DNA from: Lachnospiraceae bacterium
GTDB lineage: Bacteria > Bacteroidota > Bacteroidia > Bacteroidales > Muribaculaceae
Reading direction: 5' to 3'
DNA: 64,000 nucleotides
Assembly (NCBI GenBank): GCA_023663655.1
Contig: JAMPGZ010000002.1
Location: 148,695 to 212,694 of the forward strand
In this document: positions 33,925 through 42,076 of the stretch, one piece after another
How positions within the stretch are numbered: the stretch's first letter is position 1
How the letters are laid out: every line of letters starts with the position of its first letter
Position numbers and translations under genes: made by a program
The notes under the pieces: model-generated
The model's input: only the letters and a program-made list of their open reading frames with translations
Told to the model about the DNA's origin: nothing
The model's database searches: none

Positions 33925-35796
33925 ATGACATATATCAAATTATTACTTTCATCACTGGCGGTGGTTGCAACCTGTGCATCTGCCGAGAATCTTACCGATG
34001 GTGTCGATCTGCCTGAAGCTGTTGTGACTGCTCCGGCGAAAATCCACAATGTCGAATTGTTGCCGTTGAACGTGAATGTGATTGACTCTACTGTGATTGA
34101 GCGAAGTGCTGAGTCTTCACTGTTGCCCATACTTGTCAACCAGGTTCCGGGACTCTTTGTGACTGAGCGCGGATTTGCAGGCTATGGAGTTTCGGGTGGT
34201 AGCGCCGGTGCCGTGAATATTCGCGGCGTGGGGCAGGGCAATAAAGTGCTTTTCATGATCGACGGGCAGCCGCAGTGGGCAGGTGTGTTCGGGCATTCGC
34301 TGCCTGACACCTATGTGGCTAACGGCGTGGAACGTGTTGAGGTAGTCAAGGGACCATCTTCGCTGCTCTACGGTTCAAATGCCATGGGCGGATCGATCAA
34401 CATAATCACTTCCCGTGCCAAGACCGATGGTGTGTCGGGCAGGGCGCGTGCCATGTTCGGTTCCTTCACTACTGAAAAATTTGCGGTAGCCACAAATGTG
34501 AGAAAAGGACGTTTCGGAGCTTCGGTTTCGGGTCAGCTCGACAGGAGCAACGGCAACCGAAAGGGTAGTGAATTCTGGCTCGCCAACGAGTTTATCCAAT
34601 TGCAATATTCCGCATCAGACAACTGGGAGACGGGCGCCAATGTAACCATGTCGCAGACCAAGGCTCACAATCCGGGCACTCTGCAAAGCCCGCTTGAGAA
34701 TATGTGGACCAGTCTGCAACGCGGAACAGCATCGGTCTATGCCAAAAATCATTACGGCAAGGTCAACGGTGGTGTGCAAGGCTACATAAACTGGGGACGC
34801 AACAAGGTGGACGATGGCAATGCTCCGGATGCCGCTCCTAAGGACTATCTGTTCAACTCCACCGACTACAATATGGGCTTCACCATCTATGAAACCCTTA
34901 ATCTCTGGAAAGGAAGCGACATTTCGCTCGGTGTGGATTTCGTGCATTGGGGCGGTCATAACTGGAACACCTCGAAAGCCGATCCGTCGCAACGCAGCAG
35001 CGAGTTCCGCGAGCATGAGAATGAGGTGGCGGGCTACGTGATGGCGCAGCAGGGATTTTTCGGCGACATATTGTCAGTCAACGCAGGTGTGAGGCTTCAA
35101 CACAGCTCACAGTATGGCAACGAATGGGTGCCGCAAGCCGGATTTATCGTGAAGCCGCTGCAGGGTTCTTCCGTTAAATTCTCGTTTGGAAAAGGGTTCC
35201 GTGCTCCCAACCTCCGCGAGTTGTATCTTTATGCCCCGGCAAATCCCGATCTTAAGCCGGAGTATCTTTACAATTACGAAGTGTCATTGCGGCAATCGCT
35301 GCTTGGCGGCAGGCTCAACATGGGGCTTGCTCTGTACTATATCGACGGCAAGAACATGATTCAGACGCAGCGCATCGACGGGCGTCCCAAAAACATGAAT
35401 ACTGGCGAATTCACCAACAAAGGTTTTGAAATCGATGCTGCATACGCCATCGACTCGCGATGGAGCGCCGGCATGAACTACAGTTATCTGCACACTGACC
35501 GTCCTTTGCTCTCGGCTCCCAAAAACAAGCTCAATGCCGAGGTCAACTTCCGCCCCGGCGACTTCCATTTCACATTGGAGTCCAACACCATCTGGAGCCT
35601 TATCACAAGCGAGGAGCCGTTGAAGAAGCAGGATTACTCGCTGCTCAACCTTCGGGCTGCCTATACGATGACTTCGCGTGTCCCCGTGACCTACTCGATT
35701 AAGGTTGACAATATCTTCAACAAGCATTACGACATCATCTACGGATGCCCCATGCCTGGCGTGACATTCATGGGCGGCGTGGAGATAAAGTTCTGA
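33925..35796 (+). CDS. TonB-dependent outer membrane receptor (siderophore/heme/vitamin type, not SusC)
   Basis: A 623-residue TonB-dependent transporter with signal peptide (IKLLLSSLAVVATCASA). The TonB box region is DLPEAVVTAP, the plug spans about 40-160 with VNIRGVGQGNKVLFMIDGQPQ and VERVEVVKGPSSLLYGSNAMGGSINIITSR, and the barrel ends GVEIKF. It lacks the CarboxypepD-like extension and the SusC signature and has no SusD partner, so it more likely takes up a metal chelate or cofactor than a glycan. The start is the ATG at 33925, which begins the signal peptide and lies just after the promoter element. Ligand unknown. Confidence 0.9.
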   Translation: MTYIKLLLSSLAVVATCASAENLTDGVDLPEAVVTAPAKIHNVELLPLNVNVIDSTVIERSAESSLLPILVNQVPGLFVTERGFAGYGVSGGSAGAVNIRGVGQGNKVLFMIDGQPQWAGVFGHSLPDTYVANGVERVEVVKGPSSLLYGSNAMGGSINIITSRAKTDGVSGRARAMFGSFTTEKFAVATNVRKGRFGASVSGQLDRSNGNRKGSEFWLANEFIQLQYSASDNWETGANVTMSQTKAHNPGTLQSPLENMWTSLQRGTASVYAKNHYGKVNGGVQGYINWGRNKVDDGNAPDAAPKDYLFNSTDYNMGFTIYETLNLWKGSDISLGVDFVHWGGHNWNTSKADPSQRSSEFREHENEVAGYVMAQQGFFGDILSVNAGVRLQHSSQYGNEWVPQAGFIVKPLQGSSVKFSFGKGFRAPNLRELYLYAPANPDLKPEYLYNYEVSLRQSLLGGRLNMGLALYYIDGKNMIQTQRIDGRPKNMNTGEFTNKGFEIDAAYAIDSRWSAGMNYSYLHTDRPLLSAPKNKLNAEVNFRPGDFHFTLESNTIWSLITSEEPLKKQDYSLLNLRAAYTMTSRVPVTYSIKVDNIFNKHYDIIYGCPMPGVTFMGGVEIKF

Positions 35797-35893
35797 TTTC
35801 CCGTATGTGCGGTATGCCTCTGATATTAGCGATATTTAAGGAGTGTATGCCGCTTTTTAACGCTAAATATTTTATAGCGTGGCGGTTTATTTG

Positions 35894-35901
35894 TAACTTT
35901 G
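35894..35901 (+). promoter_or_regulatory. -7 promoter element of the LtaS-like gene
   Basis: TAACTTTG fits TAnnTTTG, 29 bp before the ATG at 35931. Confidence 0.55.
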
Positions 35902-35930
35902 CAAGTTGAACAGAAAAACCTTTGGCGTAA

Positions 35931-37757
35931 ATGCAATTTTATCTCCTTAAATTCTTTCTTTGCTATGTAGTCACGGTGGCGATATTCGTTATCGAAAAGG
36001 TGCTGTTCATGCTGGCTTATCCTGACATATACGCCGGCGTTGCCTTTTCCGACCGTCTTTCTGTCATCACACACGGGCTGCCGATGGATTTCAGTGTCGC
36101 GGGCTACCTCACGGTTGTTCCCGCATTGCTTGTCATCGCACGGGTGTGGAGTTCAGGCAGAGTCCTAAGATGTATTGAGACAGGCTATTATGTCCTGATT
36201 TCCTTGCTGCTGTCGGTTATATTTGTCCTCGACACCGGGCTTTACGGCTACTGGGGATTTAAACTTGACGCTACCCCGTTGTTCTACTTTTTCTCCTCGC
36301 CTTCGGCGGTGGTGGGCGGCATGACCTGGTGGCAGTCGCTTGGCGGACTGCTTCTGTGGATTGCCGTTGCGGCTGTGATTTACCTGATTTATCGTGTCGC
36401 TGTGTTGAAATTGAACCTTCCTCGTATTTGGGCGAAGCGTAGTAGGATTACAGCCACGGCAGTTATGTCGGTGCTTGCGCTTCTGCTCTTCATCCCCATA
36501 AGGGGCGGCGTGACCGTTTCGACCATGAATCTCAGCACCGCCTATTTCAGCCAGAATCAGCGGTTGAACCACGCGGCGATAAATCCGGCATTCAGCTTGC
36601 TCTATTCAGCTACTCATCAGAGCGGAAAGAATGAGAACCTTGAATTTTTTGATGCGGCAAAACTTGCCGCGCTCAAGCCGTCGGTGCTTCACACGGAATC
36701 GTCGGTAGGGTTTGACACCCTCCGTCTGTCGTCACCCCGCCCCGACATCTATATCGTGATACTTGAGAGTTTTTCCTCTCATCTGTTGCCCTATCAGTCG
36801 GGTGAGCCTATCGCGTTGTCGCTCGACTCGATTGCCCGCACCGGATTGACGTTCACCAATTTCTACGCCAACAATTTCCGCACCGACCGTGCTCTCCCCT
36901 CGGTGCTCAACGGCTATCCGGGCATTCCTCCGGTGAGTGTCATGAAGTATGTCGACAAAATCGAATCGTTGCCATCGCTTCCTAAGTCGTTGAAAGATGC
37001 CGGTTATGACCTGACCTATTATTACGGCGGCGATGTGAATTTCACCAATATGCTCGCGTTTCTTGTGAGCGGAGGCTTTGAGAAAATCATCTGCGACAAG
37101 GATTTCCCTGTGTCGCAGCGTCTTGGCAAGTGGGGAGCGCATGACGATGTGCTTTTCGACCGCGTGGCGGCTGACTTTGACCTTCGTTCCGGCGACAAGC
37201 CTGTGCTGAAGGTCATTCAGACATCAAGCAGCCATGAGCCCTTCAAGGTGCCGTATCAGAAACTCGAGAATCCCGCTGCCAATGCGTTTGCCTACACTGA
37301 CAGCATTGTGGGCGCTTTCATGGAAAAGCTGAAAGCTACGCCGCGATGGGACAATACTCTTGTGGTGCTTGTGCCCGACCATTACGGCGCTTATCCCAAG
37401 CCCCTCGATTCGATGAAGGATCGCCATCATGTGCCGCTCATTTTCACCGGCGGCGTTTTGAAGCAGTCGGGCAAGAATCCTGTGGCATCATCTCAGGCTG
37501 ATATTGCGGCTACGTTGCTCGGAATGCTCGGCATAGACCATAGCCGGTTCACGTTCAGCAAAGACCTGTTTGATGCCGAGGCTCCAAAATTTGCCTATTT
37601 TCTGGAACCTGAACTTGCCGGTATAGTTGACGAAAACGGCTATGCCGCGATAAATGTGATCTCGGGAGAAGTGGTCGAGTCTTCCGGCGCCGATCCTTCG
37701 CTCGACCGTCTTAAAGCTTATTTACAGCTGCTCAATCAAGATTTTACTAACCGATAA
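35931..37757 (+). CDS. LtaS-like phosphoglycerol transferase (membrane sulfatase-fold protein)
   Basis: A 608-residue protein: about five N-terminal membrane helices (to about residue 195), then a periplasmic alkaline-phosphatase/sulfatase-fold domain. Expected metal ligands and nucleophile are visible: Glu in IYIVILESFSSH, nucleophile Thr318 in NNFRTDRALPSVLNGYP, SSHEPF, and VPDHYG. This is the layout of lipoteichoic acid synthase and of OpgB/MdoB-type phosphoglycerol transferases, which move glycerol-phosphate from phosphatidylglycerol to glycans. Bacteroidales have no lipoteichoic acid, so a periplasmic or surface glycan is the probable acceptor. A PAP2 phosphatase follows after 15 bp, in the same operon, and could process the lipid by-product. 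Confidence 0.87.
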   Translation: MQFYLLKFFLCYVVTVAIFVIEKVLFMLAYPDIYAGVAFSDRLSVITHGLPMDFSVAGYLTVVPALLVIARVWSSGRVLRCIETGYYVLISLLLSVIFVLDTGLYGYWGFKLDATPLFYFFSSPSAVVGGMTWWQSLGGLLLWIAVAAVIYLIYRVAVLKLNLPRIWAKRSRITATAVMSVLALLLFIPIRGGVTVSTMNLSTAYFSQNQRLNHAAINPAFSLLYSATHQSGKNENLEFFDAAKLAALKPSVLHTESSVGFDTLRLSSPRPDIYIVILESFSSHLLPYQSGEPIALSLDSIARTGLTFTNFYANNFRTDRALPSVLNGYPGIPPVSVMKYVDKIESLPSLPKSLKDAGYDLTYYYGGDVNFTNMLAFLVSGGFEKIICDKDFPVSQRLGKWGAHDDVLFDRVAADFDLRSGDKPVLKVIQTSSSHEPFKVPYQKLENPAANAFAYTDSIVGAFMEKLKATPRWDNTLVVLVPDHYGAYPKPLDSMKDRHHVPLIFTGGVLKQSGKNPVASSQADIAATLLGMLGIDHSRFTFSKDLFDAEAPKFAYFLEPELAGIVDENGYAAINVISGEVVESSGADPSLDRLKAYLQLLNQDFTNR

Positions 37758-37772
37758 TCGATACTGATATTT

Positions 37773-38504
37773 ATGATAGAGTTTCTTAATAACATAGACA
37801 CACAAGTGTTTCTCTTCTTCAATGGCATTCATTTCGCATATCTTGACAAGCTGATGCCGCTCATCTCAGCCAAGTTTACTTGGGTGCCGATGTATGCCAC
37901 CATCCTGTTTGTGCTATTCAAGGGCTATTCTTGGAAGCAGGGTCTCGCCTTGCTGCTCGGCATAGTTCTCGCCATCACGCTTGCCGACCAGATATGCGCC
38001 ACGTTCATCCGTCCCGTTGTGGAGCGTATGCGTCCGGCTAATCCCGACAATCCGTTGTCGCCGTTTGTGCATATAGTCAACGGCTACCGTGGAGGCAGAT
38101 ACGGATTCCCGTCGTGCCATGCCGCCAACTCTTTCGCTCTCGCGGCAATCATCTCGCTGATAGTACGCTACCGCCGTTGCACCCTGTTCATCTTCGGATG
38201 GGCGGCGCTCAATTCCTATTCGCGCATATATCTCGGAGTCCATTATCCGGGCGATCTCATCTGCGGCGCGATCATCGGCATGGCTTGCGGCGCTTTCTGC
38301 TACTATGTCACCTGCTATTTTGCCGGCATCCGTCGTCGTGCCAAGGACTACACCCCCATGTCGGTCATCTACGCCACTGAAGCCGGACCGGTGCTTGCTC
38401 CCGTGCTTGGCTTGAAAATTGTGAATATACGCATTTCCGATGTGTTCACAGCTACCGGCTATGCAATCATCTTTACCCTCGCCACTGTGGCTCTCTTCCT
38501 TTAG
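37773..38504 (+). CDS. PAP2-superfamily membrane phosphatase
   Basis: A 243-residue membrane phosphatase. The three family motifs are present: RPVVERMRPANP (motif 1), PSCHAANSFAL (motif 2, PSxH with Cys in place of Gly) and SRIYLGVHYPGD (motif 3 with catalytic His and Asp). Helices surround these. Members dephosphorylate lipid phosphates such as phosphatidylglycerol phosphate, undecaprenyl pyrophosphate or lipid A; the substrate cannot be told apart here. Encoded 15 bp after the LtaS-like transferase and followed by a terminator. Confidence 0.9.
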   Translation: MIEFLNNIDTQVFLFFNGIHFAYLDKLMPLISAKFTWVPMYATILFVLFKGYSWKQGLALLLGIVLAITLADQICATFIRPVVERMRPANPDNPLSPFVHIVNGYRGGRYGFPSCHAANSFALAAIISLIVRYRRCTLFIFGWAALNSYSRIYLGVHYPGDLICGAIIGMACGAFCYYVTCYFAGIRRRAKDYTPMSVIYATEAGPVLAPVLGLKIVNIRISDVFTATGYAIIFTLATVALFL

Positions 38505-38533
38505 TGCGGATAAAGGCATATAAATTTCATAAA

Positions 38534-38570
38534 AAGCGGCAGAGAATAGCTCTTTGCCGCTTATTTTTTG
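38534..38570 (+). terminator. Intrinsic terminator after the PAP2 gene
   Basis: AAGCGGCA (38534-38541) pairs with TGCCGCTT (38555-38562), followed by ATTTTTT. Confidence 0.8.
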
Positions 38571-38578
38571 TATTTTTG
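38571..38578 (+). promoter_or_regulatory. -7 promoter element of the pseudokinase operon
   Basis: TATTTTTG fits TAnnTTTG, directly after the terminator T-run and 28 bp before the ATG at 38606. Confidence 0.5.
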
Positions 38579-38605
38579 TCTTTTAAATTGTTAGAATGAG
38601 GTATT

Positions 38606-39367
38606 ATGGCTAATAATGAAGCGCCTTCCGCCGCACCTGAGAAATGGACTGAGATAACCTTGCTTCCTGAGTGGGAGGAAGAGTTCTATCTTGTATACAC
38701 GGCAAAGAAACATGGAAAATGGGTCATGCTTAAGACGCTGAAACCCGAGTATGCCGATAAACCGGAATTTAAGGATTTAATAGAGAAGGAGTTTGACGTG
38801 CGTTACAATCTCGCCCATCCCCACATTGTCATGATCAATGACTTTGAGGATGTGCCGGGACTCGGAAGATGCATAATCACTGATGACGTGTATGGGGATT
38901 CGCTCGACAAGCTGATTAAGGAAAACAAGGTGACTCCCGAGATTATCGAGAAACTTCGGCACAATCTCATCGATGCCATCGACTATATACAGACCAACCA
39001 TATAGTCCATCACCCGATACGCCCCGAGCGCATAATCTTCACTGAAAATATCGGGAATCTGAAGCTCATCGATGTAGGCTTCGATCAGCTTAACCACATG
39101 AAGCCCGCTGATGTTTCGGAGGATATATATAATTACGGATGTGTGCTTTCTGCGGCGTTGGACGCTGTGGAATCGCCCGACCCGGCTCTGAGGAAGATAG
39201 CCCGTAAATGCACCGATCCCGACCCGAAAAAACGCTATCATGACGTTCAGGATCTCCACCTTGCGCTGGAAGGTCGCAAATCATCCCATCTGTTGCTATT
39301 GCTCATTGCTTTCCTCGCCATAATGGCGCTTGTGCTTGGATGGCTCACTTTTAATAAAATCTCTTGA
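38606..39367 (+). CDS. Membrane-anchored protein-kinase-like protein, predicted pseudokinase
   Basis: A 253-residue protein with a kinase fold (about 15-225) and a C-terminal membrane helix (LLLLLIAFLAIMALVLGWL), so the domain should face the cytoplasm. Kinase landmarks can be aligned: Lys43 in VMLKTLK, a helix-C region (FKDLIEKEFDVRYNLAHPHIVMI), the hinge (IITDDVYGDSLDKLI), and a C-lobe with DIYNYGCVL and KCTDPDPKKRYHDV. But the catalytic loop reads HHPIRPER (135-142) where active kinases have HRDxKxxN: the Asp is Pro137, the Lys Arg139, the Asn Arg142. The glycine-rich loop is missing; DFG is DVG (156-158). It should bind rather than phosphorylate. First gene of a tight operon with GNAT and GH3 genes. 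Confidence 0.85.
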   Translation: MANNEAPSAAPEKWTEITLLPEWEEEFYLVYTAKKHGKWVMLKTLKPEYADKPEFKDLIEKEFDVRYNLAHPHIVMINDFEDVPGLGRCIITDDVYGDSLDKLIKENKVTPEIIEKLRHNLIDAIDYIQTNHIVHHPIRPERIIFTENIGNLKLIDVGFDQLNHMKPADVSEDIYNYGCVLSAALDAVESPDPALRKIARKCTDPDPKKRYHDVQDLHLALEGRKSSHLLLLLIAFLAIMALVLGWLTFNKIS

Positions 39368-39374
39368 CCTGTAT

Positions 39375-40517
39375 ATGGCTGTTGAAATCATAGAAATAAA
39401 GCAAAATAAAAAGGAACTTGGCAAGTATGTCAAGTTCGGTATAGATCTATACGATGGCAATCCTTACTATGTGCCGCCGTTGATATTCGACGAGATCAAC
39501 ACTCTCATCCCCGAGAAAAATCCGGCTTTTGAGGTGTGTGAGGCTAAATGCTGGCTTGCCATGCGCGACGGAAAGCCTGTGGGCAGAATCACCGCCATCA
39601 TCAACAATGTAGTCAATGAGCGCTCAGGCAAGAAGGACTTGCGTTTCGGCTTCACCGATTTTATCGATGATGCCGAGGTGGTCGACGCCCTGTTTGCCAC
39701 GGCGATGCGTTGGGGCAAGGAGCGTGGAATGGAGTATATCGTGGGACCTATGGGATTTACCGATATGGATCACGAAGGTATGCTCACCGACGGATATGAG
39801 GAGGCGGGCACCATGGCTACCATCTACAATTATCCCTACTATGTGAAGCATATTGAGCGCATGGGATTTGAAAAGGATGCCAATTGGGTTGAGTACCGGA
39901 TAAAGGTGCCCGACACTATTCCCGACCAGCTTGCCCGCGTGGGTGCCATCGTCGAGAAAAAACTGAAATTGTGCGTGATAAAATATAAGAGCGGCAAGAA
40001 AATCAAGAATGACTATGGCGTGGCGTTGTTTGAGCTTATCAATGAGGCTTACGACCAGCTTTATGGATATTCGCCGCTTACGAAAAAGCAGATCAATTAT
40101 TACATCGACCAGTATCTGCCCATTCTTAAACTGGAGAATGTGTGTGTGATTGTCGACGAAAACGACCGCTTGGTGGGAGTGGGAATCTCCATTCCGTCAA
40201 TGACAAAGGCATTGCAGAAATCACGCGGACGCATTTTCCCCTTCGGGTGGTATCATCTTCTCAAGGGAATGTATGGCAAAAATGACACGGTCGATCTTCT
40301 GCTTGTGGCGGTGCGTCCCGAGCTTCAGGGTAAGGGTGTTAACGCTCTGCTCTTCACCGACTTGATACCTATATTCGCCAAAAACGGTTACAAGTGGGCA
40401 GAGACCAATCTTGAGCTTGCCGACAATGAAAGTGTGCAGCAGCAGTGGAAATTCTTTGAACGAAGACTGCATCGTAAGCGTTCTGTATTCCGTAAGCTGA
40501 TTCCTGAAAATATTTAA
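39375..40517 (+). CDS. GNAT-family N-acyltransferase-like protein
   Basis: A 380-residue cytoplasmic protein of a Bacteroidetes-wide family. The C-terminal part has the acetyl-CoA-binding GNAT motif (LLVAVRPELQGKGVNALLF, with R-x-x-x-G-K-G) and a second GNAT-like half is suggested in the N-terminus (AMRDGKPVGRITAIINN, then YIVGPMGFTDMDHEGML). The start is the ATG at 39375, 7 bp after the pseudokinase stop; the frame upstream overlaps that gene. It ends 3 bp before the GH3-type synthetase, so the two products are probably made in equal amounts and may act in sequence. Substrate unknown. Confidence 0.75.
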   Translation: MAVEIIEIKQNKKELGKYVKFGIDLYDGNPYYVPPLIFDEINTLIPEKNPAFEVCEAKCWLAMRDGKPVGRITAIINNVVNERSGKKDLRFGFTDFIDDAEVVDALFATAMRWGKERGMEYIVGPMGFTDMDHEGMLTDGYEEAGTMATIYNYPYYVKHIERMGFEKDANWVEYRIKVPDTIPDQLARVGAIVEKKLKLCVIKYKSGKKIKNDYGVALFELINEAYDQLYGYSPLTKKQINYYIDQYLPILKLENVCVIVDENDRLVGVGISIPSMTKALQKSRGRIFPFGWYHLLKGMYGKNDTVDLLLVAVRPELQGKGVNALLFTDLIPIFAKNGYKWAETNLELADNESVQQQWKFFERRLHRKRSVFRKLIPENI

Positions 40518-40520
40518 GAA

Positions 40521-42041
40521 ATGGCGATAACCCCATTCATACGACCTTTTTTTCTGCACCGTGCCAAAGTGGCTCATGAAAAAGCCATGAAAGCCGAAAT
40601 GACTCAACGCCGTGAGCTGGCGTGGATGATGGACCGTGCCCGTCACACTCTGATCGGTGAGAAATACGGATTTGCCGGCATTGACTCCTACGAGGAGTTC
40701 CGCCGCCGTGTGCCTCTTGCCGAGTATTCCGACATACGCGAGTTGGTGATGAGGATGGTTAATGGCGAGAAAGATATCCTGTGGAAAGGTGTGACACGTA
40801 ATTTCGCCCAGTCCTCGGGCACTTCCGACGGCAAGAGCAAGTATGTGCCGATTACCTCCGATTCCTTCCGCAAGAACCATTATCCCGGTGGAGCCGATGT
40901 TGTGGCGTTCTATCTTTCCGCCTATCCCGACAGCCGCATTTTCGACGGCAAGAGCTTCATCCTCGGAGGAAGTTTCGCCAATGAGCTGTCGTTGCCGAAA
41001 GGGGTTGCGGTGGGGGACCTCTCTGCTAATCTCATTCAGAATATAAATCCGCTCGTGAATCTTGTGAGGGTGCCTTCCAAGGAGATAGCCCTCATGACCG
41101 ACTGGAAGCTTAAACTTCCGGCACTTGTGAAGGCGTCCATGCGCGAGAATATAACCAATATATCGGGTGTCCCTTCCTGGTTCCTGACTGTGCTGAAAGA
41201 GGTCGTTGCACAGGCGGGAGTGGACAACATCCACGACTTGTGGCAGAACCTTGAGGTGTTTTTCCATGGCGGCATAGCCTTTGAGCCTTACCGTGAGCAG
41301 TACCGCCACATCACCGATGCGCGGCGTATGCGTTACGTGGAGACCTATAATGCCTCTGAAGGATTCTTTGCCGTGCAGGATTCTCCCGACGACCACGGTA
41401 TGTTGCTCCTGCTTGATATAGGGGTGTTCTATGAGTTCATTCCCGTTGAGGAGGCTCTCAGCGACTCACCCCATGCCGTTCCGGTGTGGGAGGTGGAGCC
41501 GGGAAGAACCTATGCGCTCGTGGTCACCGCTTGCAACGGATTGTGGCGTTTTAAGATAGGCGACACTGTCGAGGTGACATCGGTCGACCCGGTGAAGATC
41601 ATAATCTCCGGTCGCACCAAGCATTATATCAACGCTTTCGGCGAGGAGCTGATGGTCCACAATGCCGATGAGGCGATTGCCGACACCTGCAAGGAGCTCG
41701 GGTGTGAGATAGCCAACTATACGGCGGCGCCGGTATATGCCGGCGACCGTTCGCGAGGCAGACACGAGTGGCTTATAGAATTTGCCGTGGAGCCTGAGGA
41801 TATGGAAAAATTTGCCGATACTTTGGACCGCTGCCTTTGCCGGGTGAATTCCGATTATCAGGCGAAACGCGCCAATGGCATTTTTCTTGACCCTCTTTCG
41901 GTGGTCGAGGCGCGAAAAGGTCTATTTGACGACTGGCTCGCTTCCACCGGAAAGCTCGGAGGGCAGCGTAAGGTGCCGCGTCTGAGCAACGACCGCCGTT
42001 TCATCGACTCCATGCTTGCAATGAACGATACTGATAAATAA
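40521..42041 (+). CDS. GH3 auxin-responsive-family acyl-acid amido synthetase homologue
   Basis: A 506-residue member of the GH3 (plant JAR1/auxin-responsive) branch of the adenylate-forming enzymes, unrelated to glycoside hydrolase family 3. ATP-binding motif 1 is FAQSSGTSDGKSKYVP near 94-109, motif 2 is ETYNASEGFFAVQD near 274-287, and motif 3 lies around FKIGDTVEV and GRTKHYINAFGEELM. Plant GH3 enzymes activate a carboxylic acid with ATP and join it to an amino acid; bacterial members are largely uncharacterised. Its place in an operon with a GNAT protein and a pseudokinase suggests synthesis of an acyl-amino-acid or aminolipid, which is inference. Confidence 0.88.
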   Translation: MAITPFIRPFFLHRAKVAHEKAMKAEMTQRRELAWMMDRARHTLIGEKYGFAGIDSYEEFRRRVPLAEYSDIRELVMRMVNGEKDILWKGVTRNFAQSSGTSDGKSKYVPITSDSFRKNHYPGGADVVAFYLSAYPDSRIFDGKSFILGGSFANELSLPKGVAVGDLSANLIQNINPLVNLVRVPSKEIALMTDWKLKLPALVKASMRENITNISGVPSWFLTVLKEVVAQAGVDNIHDLWQNLEVFFHGGIAFEPYREQYRHITDARRMRYVETYNASEGFFAVQDSPDDHGMLLLLDIGVFYEFIPVEEALSDSPHAVPVWEVEPGRTYALVVTACNGLWRFKIGDTVEVTSVDPVKIIISGRTKHYINAFGEELMVHNADEAIADTCKELGCEIANYTAAPVYAGDRSRGRHEWLIEFAVEPEDMEKFADTLDRCLCRVNSDYQAKRANGIFLDPLSVVEARKGLFDDWLASTGKLGGQRKVPRLSNDRRFIDSMLAMNDTDK

Positions 42042-42076
42042 ACTGAAAATAATTAACCTGAAAATATAATATCGAT

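Noticed and set aside
40521..42041. Glycoside hydrolase family 3
   Set aside because: The protein belongs to the GH3 auxin-responsive family of adenylating enzymes (SSGTSDGKSKYVP); the shared name is accidental.
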